A stretch of DNA of 39,416 nucleotides from JAVWGW01 sp036651575 (GTDB lineage Bacteria > Actinomycetota > Coriobacteriia > Coriobacteriales > Eggerthellaceae). The first letter of the stretch is position 1; every line of letters begins with the position of its first letter. This document shows, one piece after another, positions 16,151-24,406 of this stretch. The notes beneath the pieces are model-generated. The model searched no databases and was not told where the DNA came from. It saw only the letters and a program-made list of their open reading frames with translations. The stretch spans positions 1-39,416 of the forward strand of contig JAVVXN010000010.1 in assembly GCA_036651575.1 (NCBI GenBank), written 5' to 3'. The translations under genes and the position numbers were made by a program.

Positions 16151-16828
16151 ATGCTGTTTATTTTGACGGGTGAGGTGCAGATTGGTAAAACGCGTTGGCT
16201 ACAAGCGCTGGTGCGTGATTTGCGGGCGGCATCGGTGGCAAGCTACGGCGTTGTGGCCCCGGGGGTGTGGAAGCCTCTTGTGCGGGGTGAGTCGGTGCGC
16301 GAAAAGCTTGGTATCGACAATGTTTTGCTACCGCAGGAGGAATTGATCCATTTTGCTCGACGGCGGGATTTGGCCAAACGGGAGGGTGTCTTTGACGCGA
16401 CAAGCCAAAGCGCTCGAGCGGGGCTTCAGTGGGAGATCGATGACGCGGCGATCGACGCGGTCAACGCTCACTTTGCCGCGCTGGCGTTGCGCGTCCGGGA
16501 TGTATCGCAGGAGGACGGTATCTGTGGCGGGGAGCAATCGGGTGGTGCAGACGTTATGGCATCTTCCTCTTCGGTACCCCGGGTTGCTTCTGCTGGCTTT
16601 TTGGTCGTTGATGAACTGGGGCGACTTGAGCTTTTGGGCGAAGGTGGCTTAGTGCAGGCCACTGCGCTGCTTGATCGGGGGCCGACCCCTTTGGCTGCAC
16701 ATGCTTTAGTGATTGTGCGCGATTCGCTTTTTGAGGTTGCGCACAAGCGATTTTCGACGCAGTGGTCCGATATCTGCCGCATTGCCCCTGACGACGGCGC
16801 ACGAGAAAAGATTCTTTCTTTGTATTGA
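16151..16828 (+). CDS. THEP1-like P-loop NTPase (NTPase_1 family)
   Basis: This 226-residue protein opens directly with a P-loop, MLFILTGEVQIGKTRW (GEVQIGKT at 7-14), and has a Walker B LVVDELGRLEL with Asp154-Glu155, the pattern of the NTPase_1 (THEP1-like) nucleoside-triphosphatases. An insertion rich in Gly and Ser (about 120-145) interrupts the middle. The start is uncertain: the ATG at 16151 and the GTG just before it have only a weak GGGGG ribosome site, and an in-frame ATG at 16061 lies just after a TATAGT box (16052-16057), which would add 30 unrelated-looking residues. It diverges from the DUF364 gene. Confidence 0.75.
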   Translation: MLFILTGEVQIGKTRWLQALVRDLRAASVASYGVVAPGVWKPLVRGESVREKLGIDNVLLPQEELIHFARRRDLAKREGVFDATSQSARAGLQWEIDDAAIDAVNAHFAALALRVRDVSQEDGICGGEQSGGADVMASSSSVPRVASAGFLVVDELGRLELLGEGGLVQATALLDRGPTPLAAHALVIVRDSLFEVAHKRFSTQWSDICRIAPDDGAREKILSLY

Positions 16829-16903
16829 TTTGAGAACCTTTCGTATTGCCGGTACAAGTCGCGTGTTTACTGGGTAATAACCGACGCGATATTTTATTTC
16901 TTA

Positions 16904-16932
16904 TTGACATATATTCCTACTAAGGAGAGAAT
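16904..16932 (+). promoter_or_regulatory. Candidate promoter for the flavin reductase-rubredoxin gene
   Basis: TTGACA (16904-16909), a perfect -35, is followed after 17 bp by a weak -10 GAGAAT (16927-16932). The surrounding 158-base gap also holds AAGGAGAG (16922-16929) in front of a six-codon reading frame, MKLTRG-stop (16931-16951). Confidence 0.4.
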
Positions 16933-16986
16933 GAAGCTAACCAGAGGGTAGCGTCTCACACTGTTTTATCGGAAAGGATTTTCTAC

Positions 16987-17658
16987 ATGGATATCACCGC
17001 ATTTTTCGCATTGCAGTACGGTCTTTCCATCATATCGTCGGCTACGGATGCCGAGCGGGCAGGGTGTGTCGTCAATACGTTTTCGCAAGTTACTGCGAGC
17101 CCCCTCCAGATAAGCGTTGCTCTTAATAAGGAAAATCATACGACGCAGATCGTTCAGGAGTCCGGGCGGTTGTGTGCGGTAAGCTTGGCGCAGGATGTCC
17201 CCTTGGAACTGATTGGTACGTTTGGGTTTCATTCCAGCACCGATATTGATAAGTTTGACGAATGGTCGAGTGGATGCGATAAGGCAGGAATACCGTTTAT
17301 TACCGAGTATACGGTGGCGCGTTTTTCGGCCACGGTGGTTGATACCCTTGATCTGGGTAGCCATCTTCTCTTTATCGGAAAGGTGACGGAAGCGGAGGTG
17401 ACCTCTTCCGCCGAACCGATGACATATGCCTATTACCATCAGGTAAAAGGTGGTAAAACGCCGCCTAAGGCATCGACGTTTATCGCCGAAGAACTCCCTT
17501 TAGCTGCTCTCGATGACGCTGCCACTTTCAGTCAAAAGCGTGTTGGTTGGCGCTGCAGCGTGTGCGGGTATGTCGAGTGGATCGATGAGCTGCCCGAGGA
17601 TTTCATGTGCCCTGTGTGTGGTGTCGGAAAAGATAAATTCGAGCGCATCGAGGAGTAA
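16987..17658 (+). CDS. hrb: Flavin reductase-rubredoxin fusion (high-molecular-weight rubredoxin)
   Basis: Residues 1-155 are a flavin-reductase-like split-barrel domain that binds FMN (ALQYGLSIISSATD, then CVVNTFSQVTASPLQISVAL). The C-terminal 45 residues are a rubredoxin with both iron-binding knuckles, CSVCG (Cys190, Cys193) and CPVCG (Cys208, Cys211). The same fusion in Moorella, called Hrb, passes electrons from NADH to flavodiiron protein for NO or oxygen detoxification. That is the likely role here, but no flavodiiron gene is in the window. AAAGGA precedes the ATG. Confidence 0.92.
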   Translation: MDITAFFALQYGLSIISSATDAERAGCVVNTFSQVTASPLQISVALNKENHTTQIVQESGRLCAVSLAQDVPLELIGTFGFHSSTDIDKFDEWSSGCDKAGIPFITEYTVARFSATVVDTLDLGSHLLFIGKVTEAEVTSSAEPMTYAYYHQVKGGKTPPKASTFIAEELPLAALDDAATFSQKRVGWRCSVCGYVEWIDELPEDFMCPVCGVGKDKFERIEE

Positions 17659-17715
17659 AGCGGTGCACGTTTCGCGCGATGTGCTTGATGGTGGGGGTGG
17701 CGACGGGCGCTCGCG

Positions 17716-17741
17716 GAGTGGAAGAATCTTTTCTTCCACTC
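17716..17741. terminator. Hairpin between convergent hrb and methyltransferase genes
   Basis: A perfect 11-bp stem GAGTGGAAGAA (17716-17726) with TTCTTCCACTC (17731-17741) and a TCTT loop. No long T-run follows, so terminator function is likely from position but not proven. Confidence 0.5.
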
Positions 17742-17811
17742 GAGCCAGCGACGAGTGCAGTTAAAAACTTTGCGCTCGTCGCGGTGCTTTGCGCAAGAGT
17801 GCGGCAGGGCG

Positions 17812-18747
17812 TTACTTGTTCCAGGCGATGAAGGCCCACGTGACCATGCGGGGGGTATCGAGACGATAAGCTCCCTGCGCGATACCTTTTTTGTCGGCCA
17901 TGCCCGCGGTGGGGTTTTCAACGCTGTGCTTGGCCAGCCATACGCGGAGTTCTTCGAGCTTTTCGGGAAGAGCATCTCCGAGGTCTTCTTCGTAATCGAG
18001 TACCATGGGAGAGAACTTTTCAAAAGCAGCCTCGAGAGAATCAAACGTATCGATGCGTTCGCTTTCAATGTAGCGCACTTCGGGCAAAATGTTGTTATGC
18101 GCTAAAATATTGACTGCGTAGAGGTAGTCAGAGGTAACCGCTGCCTGAATACCAATCTCGCGCAGGAGTCTGGCATCATGTCGGGGGGAAGTGCCCGTGG
18201 TGATGGTGATACATACGCGGCGTCGCGCAATGCTGTCGAGGCGCAAAAGCGCGGCTTCGAGGTCGTTTACCGCGATACTCCGTGAGGCAACGCAGACATC
18301 GACCATACCTTCGCGCACACCGTGAGCTGCCCAATCTTCTTCCCAGCTCATTTTTTTCGGAAAGATGCTGGTGACACCTTTTTCGTCCATGAGCATTTTC
18401 ATGCCGTCGAGCATGCCTTGGGAAAAATCGGCGGCAACAACTTTGTGTCCCGCTTCGGCGAGGGGGATTGCGAGCGATCCCGTGCCGCATCCCATGTCGA
18501 AGATTGTTTCTGCGGGTTTAATTTCTGCAAAACGCAAAAAGTCTTCTATGTAGAGATTCGGAAAATCCTTTGTGGCGAAATGGGCAGAGCGCTTATCCCA
18601 ATACTGCTCATTGTCAGAGCGGCGAAGCAGGGTTTGCAGCGTCTTCCATTCGGCATTCCAGTCCTTGGATAAAAGGACTGAAGCGTGGTGGAGGCTTTCA
18701 CGGGATGGAAGAGGGGATGCTTTTTCGGAGGGTGTGTGTTCGTTCAT
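17812..18747 (-). CDS. Class I SAM-dependent methyltransferase
   Basis: The 311-residue protein has a Rossmann methyltransferase core: motif I IFDMGCGTGSLAIPLAEAG, the acidic end of strand 2 in VVAADFSQGM, and motif IV-like VDVCVASRSIA. About 60 residues precede the core (DWNAEWKTLQ, YWDKRSAHFA). The substrate is unknown. Similar methyltransferases of anaerobes sit beside metal or corrinoid transport genes, which would fit the upstream locus, but the link is only positional. An AAAGG ribosome site precedes the ATG at 18747; an in-frame GTG-type start further upstream is less likely. Confidence 0.85.
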   Translation of the reverse strand: MNEHTPSEKASPLPSRESLHHASVLLSKDWNAEWKTLQTLLRRSDNEQYWDKRSAHFATKDFPNLYIEDFLRFAEIKPAETIFDMGCGTGSLAIPLAEAGHKVVAADFSQGMLDGMKMLMDEKGVTSIFPKKMSWEEDWAAHGVREGMVDVCVASRSIAVNDLEAALLRLDSIARRRVCITITTGTSPRHDARLLREIGIQAAVTSDYLYAVNILAHNNILPEVRYIESERIDTFDSLEAAFEKFSPMVLDYEEDLGDALPEKLEELRVWLAKHSVENPTAGMADKKGIAQGAYRLDTPRMVTWAFIAWNK

Positions 18748-18817
18748 GACAGCCTTTCTATCCAAGTGCTTTTTTTGATCCTGCTTCCGAATGGGCTTTC
18801 GGGAGGCAAAAGTTTAG

Positions 18818-18827
18818 TACTATAGTA
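18818..18827. promoter_or_regulatory. Palindromic -10 region of divergent promoters
   Basis: TACTATAGTA is a perfect 10-bp palindrome that offers TATAGT as a -10 hexamer on both strands, in the gap between the methyltransferase gene (leftward) and thyX (rightward). Simultaneous use of both directions would be mutually exclusive. Confidence 0.4.
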
Positions 18828-18962
18828 GCGGATAATAGAAACGGCGATTTTGGAATCTTTGCATTTATTCTCAGATGAGATAATAAAATCGTTTTGATTG
18901 AAATCGAGGTATGTTGTACCCCTGCCCGACACCATCGATATCAAGGAGTGTACCTACTGATT

Positions 18963-19643
18963 ATGCAAGTTGAATTGCTCTATCATACCCCAGAACCTGA
19001 GCGAGCAATCGCCACGGCTGCGCGTTTGTGTTATGCCCCGGTTGGCGCTTCAGAGCTTATGGAAACCATGCCTGATCAACAAGTGAAAAGCGTGCTGTCC
19101 ACCATCATGGAAAGCGGACATTTTTCAACGCTTGAGCACGCGAGCTACACGTTTGCCGTCGACGGCGTTTCGCGTGCGTTGACCCATCAGCTTGTCCGGC
19201 ATCGCATTGCAAGCTTCAATCAGCAAAGTCAACGCTACGTCAAGTTTACCGACAATGTTGCAACGATTATGCCCGATACGGTTGCTGGCGACCCCCAGCG
19301 CACCGCTATTTTCGACGAAGCGATCACGGCGGCTGTCACCGCTTATAAGAAACTGCTCGATGCGGGGGTGCCGGCAGAAGATGCGCGCTACCTGTTGCCG
19401 AACGCCGCCGAAACAAAAATTGTCATCACGATGAATGTGCGCGAACTGCTGCACTTCTTTGAGCTGCGCACCTGCAATCGTGCCCAGTGGGAAATTCGCG
19501 ACATGGCGCATCGCATGCTCGAGCTTGCTCGGCCCACGGCTCCCTACATCTTTTTGGATGCGGGAGCTCCCTGCATTCGCGGCGGCTGTCCCGAGGGCAA
19601 GCTGGCCTGTTCACATCCTTATCCGAAAGTGGTACGCAGTTAA
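18963..19643 (+). CDS. thyX: Flavin-dependent thymidylate synthase ThyX
   Basis: ThyX makes dTMP from dUMP using FAD, NADPH and methylenetetrahydrofolate. The ThyX motif RHRIASFNQQSQR is complete at residues 79-91 (canonical Glu after Asn is Gln here), and the C-terminal part has the expected ELLHFFELRTCNRAQWEIR segment. Length, 227 residues, is typical. The ATG at 18963 gives the normal start; AAGGAG lies at 18943-18948, rather far upstream. With tmk at 30505 the window contains two steps of dTTP synthesis, though far apart. yqhQ follows after one base. Confidence 0.96.
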   Translation: MQVELLYHTPEPERAIATAARLCYAPVGASELMETMPDQQVKSVLSTIMESGHFSTLEHASYTFAVDGVSRALTHQLVRHRIASFNQQSQRYVKFTDNVATIMPDTVAGDPQRTAIFDEAITAAVTAYKKLLDAGVPAEDARYLLPNAAETKIVITMNVRELLHFFELRTCNRAQWEIRDMAHRMLELARPTAPYIFLDAGAPCIRGGCPEGKLACSHPYPKVVRS

Positions 19644-19644
19644 T

Positions 19645-20862
19645 ATGGCAAAGCAAAAATCCGATCTTTCGCGCGCATTTTCAGAAGATGGAGCTCGAAA
19701 AACCCACGTTGGCGGCCAGGCACTCATCGAAGGTATCATGATGCGAGGAAAGTACAACTGGGCTGTTGCTGTGCGCGAACCATCCGATGCAATATACGTG
19801 GAAGAACACGATCTGTCGTCGGGGAAAAAGAAGAATAAATGGATGTATTGGCCTCTTATTCGGGGTTGTCGAGCGCTTGTGGAATCGTTGATCCTTGGAT
19901 ACAAGGCACTCGAGATCGCTGCGCTTCACGCATTTGCTGATGAAGGGGACGGCGAAGCAAAACAAGAAACTGCGTGCGAGCAGGAGCAGGAGCAGGAACA
20001 GGAAGCGTCGTTTTCTTGGAAAGAAGATTTTGGCCGGCCCGACACGATGGTCGACGCGCTTGGGGCGCAGCGCACCCTTGAGGTGGTAGGTGCACCCGAT
20101 GTCGTCGAAGGGGTCGAGGTGCCGAAAGAAAAAGTCGCTTTCATGGAAAAGGAAGTTGAATTCGGAAAAAAGGAAATGGCGATTTCGATGGCGCTCGGTC
20201 TTGCGCTCGGGGTCGTGTTGTTTATTGTGGCTCCAGCCCTGATCACCAATGTGATCGTGGGGGAGTACGACGGAAATACGTTTTTGTGGAATATCGTCGA
20301 CGGCCTTTTGCGCGTGGCGGTGTTCGTTTTCTATATTTGGCTCATCGGCCGCATGAAAGATGTCAAGCGCATGTTCGGCTATCACGGTGCAGAGCATAAA
20401 ACCATCCATTGTTACGAACACGGCTTGCCCCTCACCCCTGAAAATGCCCGGAGTTTTCCGCGTCTGCACGTGAGGTGTGGCACGGCTTTTCTTATCATGG
20501 TGATGGTAATTGCCATCCTGATCTATACCGTTACGCCGCTCAATGCGCTTATCGCCGCGTGGGGGGTGGCCGACGGTGCGCCGAAGTTGTTGCTCGTCAT
20601 CATCGTGCGCATTTTGCTCATGCCAATCATTGCGGGTATTGCTTATGAAATTACGGTTCGGTGGGCGGGAAGTCACCCTGAAAATCCTTTGGTAAAAGCG
20701 GTGTTGTGGCCCGGTATGCAAATGCAATACCTGACCACGAACGAGCCCGACGATGGCCAAATCGAATGCGCCATCGCGGCGATGCAGTGCGTGCTTAAGC
20801 GCGAAGAAGCCGAAGCAGCCGCCTCTTTTGATGGGGCTACTCCCGCGGCGACAGGCGCGTAA
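19645..20862 (+). CDS. yqhQ: YqhQ-like DUF1385 membrane protein
   Basis: The 405-residue protein shows the DUF1385 landmarks: VGGQALIEGIMMRG near the N-terminus, about four membrane segments (about 178-202, 212-235, 278-300, 313-335), and the conserved FGYHGAEHKTIHCYEHG between helices two and three. The function is unknown. An acidic, glutamine-rich insert (EQEQEQE near residues 113-119) extends the cytoplasmic loop before the first helix. The ATG follows the thyX stop by one base with no good ribosome site, so translational coupling is likely. The G+C-rich end is followed by a weak hairpin. Confidence 0.87.
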   Translation: MAKQKSDLSRAFSEDGARKTHVGGQALIEGIMMRGKYNWAVAVREPSDAIYVEEHDLSSGKKKNKWMYWPLIRGCRALVESLILGYKALEIAALHAFADEGDGEAKQETACEQEQEQEQEASFSWKEDFGRPDTMVDALGAQRTLEVVGAPDVVEGVEVPKEKVAFMEKEVEFGKKEMAISMALGLALGVVLFIVAPALITNVIVGEYDGNTFLWNIVDGLLRVAVFVFYIWLIGRMKDVKRMFGYHGAEHKTIHCYEHGLPLTPENARSFPRLHVRCGTAFLIMVMVIAILIYTVTPLNALIAAWGVADGAPKLLLVIIVRILLMPIIAGIAYEITVRWAGSHPENPLVKAVLWPGMQMQYLTTNEPDDGQIECAIAAMQCVLKREEAEAAASFDGATPAATGA

Positions 20863-20893
20863 CGATTCTGATTACCCACCTGCACCGAAATTG

Positions 20894-20905
20894 TTACCAC
20901 GGTAA
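20894..20905. repeat. Short palindrome upstream of the amino-acid ABC operon
   Basis: TTACC-AC-GGTAA, embedded in the larger imperfect dyad AAATTGTTACCACGGTAATTTT. It lies about 150 bases before the operon and could be an operator; nothing else supports this. Confidence 0.3.
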
Positions 20906-20942
20906 TTTTCCTTGTTCACGAAGCTCTTTCAGGAAGAAAGCA

Positions 20943-20965
20943 AAGGGGTTGTTCCTTTCCCCCTT
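20943..20965 (+). terminator. Possible weak terminator after yqhQ
   Basis: AAGGGG (20943-20948) pairs with CCCCTT (20960-20965) around an 11-base loop, followed by GTTTC. The stem is short and the T-run poor. Confidence 0.35.
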
Positions 20966-21045
20966 GTTTCCAGTGATAGAATACTTTCATTCTTTTTCTG
21001 TAGATTCAGCATATCAAACCTCTTTTATTTCAGAGGAAATCGCAC

Positions 21046-21783
21046 GTGAATCGAGGTCCTATGATTTCTGTAAGAAACATCACGAAGAACTTTGGCAAGG
21101 TGGAAGCCTTAAAGGGCGTTTCGCTTGAAGTCGCCGAAGGTGAAAAAGTTGTGATCATCGGGCCGTCCGGCTCGGGTAAAAGCGTGTTGATTCGCTGTAT
21201 TAACGGGCTTGAAATTCCCGATTCCGGTGAGGTTATCGTCAATGGAATGAGCTTGTCCGACAAAAAGATCAGCTCGCGCGTTGTCGCACGCGATGCGGCG
21301 ATGGTGTTTCAAAGCTACAATCTCTATCCCCATAAAACGGTGCTTGAAAACGTGACGCTGGCACCCATTAAGGTATTGAAGGTTGATAAACAAGAAGCGG
21401 AAGAAACCGGTCGTGCCTATCTCGAACGCGTGGGCCTTTCCGATAAGGTCGACAAGTATCCCGATCAGCTTTCCGGCGGCCAGCAGCAGCGTGTTGCTAT
21501 CGCCCGTGCGCTCAACATGCATCCCAAGATTATGCTGCTCGATGAACCGACGAGTGCGCTCGATCCCGAAATGGTGCAGGAAGTGCTCGATGTTATCAAG
21601 TCGCTTGCGGAAACCAATATGACTATCGTTATGGTTACCCACGAAATGGGTCTTGCTCGCGAAGCGGCCGACAAGGTTGTTTTCATGGAAAATGGCCTTG
21701 TGATCGAAGAGGGTACGCCGAGCCACATCTTCGATGAAACGAATAACGAGCGCATCCAAAACTTCCTTTCCAAGATTTTGTAG
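21046..21783 (+). CDS. glnQ: Polar amino-acid ABC transporter ATP-binding protein
   Basis: A 245-residue ABC ATPase of the GlnQ/HisP type: Walker A GPSGSGKS (39-46), signature LSGGQQQR, Walker B IMLLDEPTSALDPEMV and switch His in MVTHEMGLA. SYNLYPHKTVLENVTLAP is typical of the amino-acid uptake subgroup. The GTG at 21046 has AGAGGAAA upstream; the ATG at 21061, behind GAGGT, is a possible alternative. It is the first gene of a four-gene operon (ATPase, binding protein, two permeases). The symbol denotes the family, not proven glutamine specificity. Confidence 0.93.
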   Translation: MNRGPMISVRNITKNFGKVEALKGVSLEVAEGEKVVIIGPSGSGKSVLIRCINGLEIPDSGEVIVNGMSLSDKKISSRVVARDAAMVFQSYNLYPHKTVLENVTLAPIKVLKVDKQEAEETGRAYLERVGLSDKVDKYPDQLSGGQQQRVAIARALNMHPKIMLLDEPTSALDPEMVQEVLDVIKSLAETNMTIVMVTHEMGLAREAADKVVFMENGLVIEEGTPSHIFDETNNERIQNFLSKIL

Positions 21784-21792
21784 GTGAGAGGA

Positions 21793-22566
21793 ATGCTGAG
21801 TAGACGCGAATTCACTCGTCTTTCGGTGGTTGCGCTTGGTGCCGCCACCCTGGGAACGGGTTTGGCGGGGTGCGCACCCCGCGATGTGCTGCGGGTGGGT
21901 ACAAAGATCGATGTCCCCGGGTTTGGGTTTCAAAATCCCGCTACGGGAACCATCGAGGGTTTTGAGGTCGACATTGCGCACGGTTTGGCTGAACGCATTG
22001 AGGGAAGTCCCGATAAATTGCAGGTTACCGGCGTAAATGTGACGACACGGGGGGCCATGCTCGACAACAATACCCTCGATGCGGCACTTGCGACGTTTAC
22101 CATCACCGAAGCGCGCAAGAAAAGCTACAATTTCTCGCAGCCCTACTATACCGACCACATCGGCGTGCTCGTCAAGAAAAGCTCGGGCATTGCACGTCTC
22201 GATGATCTCAACGGCAAGATGATCGGAGTGGCGCTTTCGGCTACAACGCGCGATAAGCTGACCAAAGCGGGAGATGAAATCGGAATCAAGATGAACTTTT
22301 CGGAATATGCGACGTATCCCGAAATCAAGATCGCGCTGGTCACCGGCCGTGTTGACGCTTTTTCGGTCGACCGATCCATCTTGAAGGGATATCTCGACGA
22401 TTCCACCATGCTGCTTGAAACCGAGTTTGCGCCGCAGGAATACGGTGTTGCAACCAAAAAAACCAATACCGAACTTGCCGCCAAAATTGATGAAGCGCTG
22501 GCGAATATGATGGAGGACGGTTCTCTGGATGCCCTCAAGAAGAAGTGGGGGTTAAACAATGCTTGA
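21793..22566 (+). CDS. Amino-acid-binding lipoprotein of the ABC transporter
   Basis: The 257-residue family 3 solute-binding protein has a signal peptide that combines twin arginines (SRREFTRL, Arg4-Arg5) with a lipobox LAGC (Cys27), so it may be exported by Tat and then lipidated. The mature part shows the type 3 fold: GFEVDIAHGLAERI, TRGAMLDNNTLDAALATFTIT, FSQPYYTDHIGVLVKKSSG and a late KWGLN. The predicted ligand is glutamine, glutamate or a similar polar amino acid. AGGTGA five bases before the ATG supports this start; an in-frame GTG at 21784 is less well placed. It overlaps the next gene by 8 bases. Confidence 0.92.
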   Translation: MLSRREFTRLSVVALGAATLGTGLAGCAPRDVLRVGTKIDVPGFGFQNPATGTIEGFEVDIAHGLAERIEGSPDKLQVTGVNVTTRGAMLDNNTLDAALATFTITEARKKSYNFSQPYYTDHIGVLVKKSSGIARLDDLNGKMIGVALSATTRDKLTKAGDEIGIKMNFSEYATYPEIKIALVTGRVDAFSVDRSILKGYLDDSTMLLETEFAPQEYGVATKKTNTELAAKIDEALANMMEDGSLDALKKKWGLNNA

Positions 22567-23707
22567 TATCTTCGCTCCCTTTAAGTGGGAGGCGCTTTTT
22601 GCGCGGTGGCCCGATCTTTTGTGGGCATTCGGCGTCACGGTCGCCATATCGGTGCTGGCTCTGATCATCGCTTTGGTTTTGGGTGTTATCTTCGGCGTGC
22701 TATCCGTGTCGCGCTCAAGCGTTTTGCGTGGCATTACCCGCGTCTATGTTGAGGTGGTGCAAAACATACCGCTGCTGCTGCAGGTGTTTGTGTTCTACGC
22801 GATATTCCCGCTGATCGGCATCAACATCACGTCGTTTTTTATCGGCGTGCTCGCCGTGGGCATCTATCATGGTGGCTATATTTCTGAAGTGGTTCGCAGC
22901 GGTATCGGTTCGATCCATCACGGTCAGTTCGAGGCGGCGAAAAGCCAGGGTTTTAGCTACTGGCAGACGATGTTCATCATCATCTTGCCTCAGGCCGTTC
23001 GCATTATCATGCCTCCTCTGGCCGTGCAGGCTGCAAACCTTATCAAGAACACGTCGGTGCTGGCGCTGATTGCCGGCGGCGAGCTGATGTATTTCTCGAA
23101 CTCCTTTGCGGGGTCGACCAGCTACTACGGTCCCGTTTACGTGGTGGCTATTGTGCTCTATTTCATCATTTGCTTCCCCCTGTCCCGCCTGGCGCTCTAT
23201 CTCGAAACCCGTACGCGCTCGAATAAGCACATCGCAACGGGCGACCTTTCTGAAAACTTGCGCGTTGACGTGACGGAATCTACGCCGGGCACCCACGATA
23301 TTACCGGTCGTGCTGCTGCCGACACGCTTGCCGCCGGTCTGCAAACGATGCAGGATACCGTCAACATCGCTCCGGCACCGGCAGCTCCTTCGCCCCGTCA
23401 TCCGCTCCATACCCTGGTCGATCCGGGTAATCCCGTCGCACCGGTGGAGGAATATCCCATTACCGGTATTCGTGCTGCGGCTATTGCCGACGAAATTGGC
23501 AAGGAAAACCAGCAGGTCATCGACGATGAGGAAGCTGCGTTCAGGCGACGGACCAAAGCGGGTCGGACCGGTGCGAAAAAGCATCTCGAGGAAATGTCAC
23601 GTGCTAAAAACGCGCCAGGTATGAGCATTCTTGATGATGGGACAACAGCACCGAAGGCCGTTGATGACGATTGCGATGACACCGATAATGGGAAGGGGGC
23701 GAACTAG
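22559..23707 (+). CDS. Amino-acid ABC transporter permease with long C-terminal extension
   Basis: Residues 1-220 are a HisM/GlnP-type permease with about five membrane segments and the EAA loop GQFEAAKSQGFSYWQTMFIIILPQAVR. Residues 221-382 are an added hydrophilic tail of about 160 residues, rich in Ala, Pro, Thr and charged residues and ending in a Asp-rich segment, with no recognised domain. GlnP-type permeases are normally about 220 residues long. The reading frame continues without interruption, codon use is similar to its neighbours, and the next permease starts two bases after its stop. Confidence 0.92.
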   Translation: MLDIFAPFKWEALFARWPDLLWAFGVTVAISVLALIIALVLGVIFGVLSVSRSSVLRGITRVYVEVVQNIPLLLQVFVFYAIFPLIGINITSFFIGVLAVGIYHGGYISEVVRSGIGSIHHGQFEAAKSQGFSYWQTMFIIILPQAVRIIMPPLAVQAANLIKNTSVLALIAGGELMYFSNSFAGSTSYYGPVYVVAIVLYFIICFPLSRLALYLETRTRSNKHIATGDLSENLRVDVTESTPGTHDITGRAAADTLAAGLQTMQDTVNIAPAPAAPSPRHPLHTLVDPGNPVAPVEEYPITGIRAAAIADEIGKENQQVIDDEEAAFRRRTKAGRTGAKKHLEEMSRAKNAPGMSILDDGTTAPKAVDDDCDDTDNGKGAN

Positions 23708-23709
23708 TC

Positions 23710-24363
23710 ATGGCTGAACTGTTTACCTGGATTAATCTCCGCTTTTTGCTGCAGGGTTTGGGGATGACGCTGCTCATTTCCGCCATTTCGATTGCGTGCT
23801 CCATCGTGCTTGGTACCCTCATTTCGGTCATGCGTACAAGCAACAATAAAATACTGCGCGGCATCGCAGGGGCCTACATCGAACTGTTCAAAAATACGCC
23901 GCTGCTTTTGTGGATCATGTTCACGTTCTTTGTGGCGCAACTGCCACCTATCGGTGCGGCCGTGCTCGCGTTCACTCTGTTTACCAGTGCGTCTGTTGCG
24001 GAAATCGTGCGTGGCGGCCTTGCCAGTGTGCACTCTGGGCAATACGAAGCGGCGAAAAGCCAAGGCTTTTCAATCGTACAGACCTATGTGCTTATCATCT
24101 TGCCGCAGGCGTTGCGCAATATGATTCCGGCGCTGCTGTCCCAGTTTGTGACCACTATTAAAGATACGAGCTTTTTGTGGGGCGCGATGGCTTTGCAAGA
24201 GCTGATGGGTCGTGGCATGATTTTGATGAACAGCTACAATTCAACCGAGCAGATCTTCATGATCTTTGGCATCATGGCGGTCATGTACTTCATCGTCTGC
24301 TTCGCGCTTTCTCAGTTGGTTCGCGCCTACCAGCGTAGACTGAAAAAGGCACGCAACAACTAA
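23710..24363 (+). CDS. Amino-acid ABC transporter permease
   Basis: A normal-length 217-residue HisM/GlnP permease with about five membrane segments and EAA loop GQYEAAKSQGFSIVQTYVLIILPQALR. Together with the preceding extended permease it would make a heterodimeric channel for the operon's transporter. It ends before a hairpin terminator. Confidence 0.93.
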   Translation: MAELFTWINLRFLLQGLGMTLLISAISIACSIVLGTLISVMRTSNNKILRGIAGAYIELFKNTPLLLWIMFTFFVAQLPPIGAAVLAFTLFTSASVAEIVRGGLASVHSGQYEAAKSQGFSIVQTYVLIILPQALRNMIPALLSQFVTTIKDTSFLWGAMALQELMGRGMILMNSYNSTEQIFMIFGIMAVMYFIVCFALSQLVRAYQRRLKKARNN

Positions 24364-24406
24364 AGGATACCGAACACGCTTTGACCGTCGGTATGGTTGG
24401 CAACCT

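Noticed and set aside
19681..20760. 359-codon open frame on the minus strand
   Set aside because: Antisense to yqhQ, with low-complexity composition and no family resemblance.
21109..22158. 349-codon open frame on the minus strand
   Set aside because: Antisense to the amino-acid transporter ATPase and lipoprotein genes; composition is His/Arg-rich and no domain is seen.
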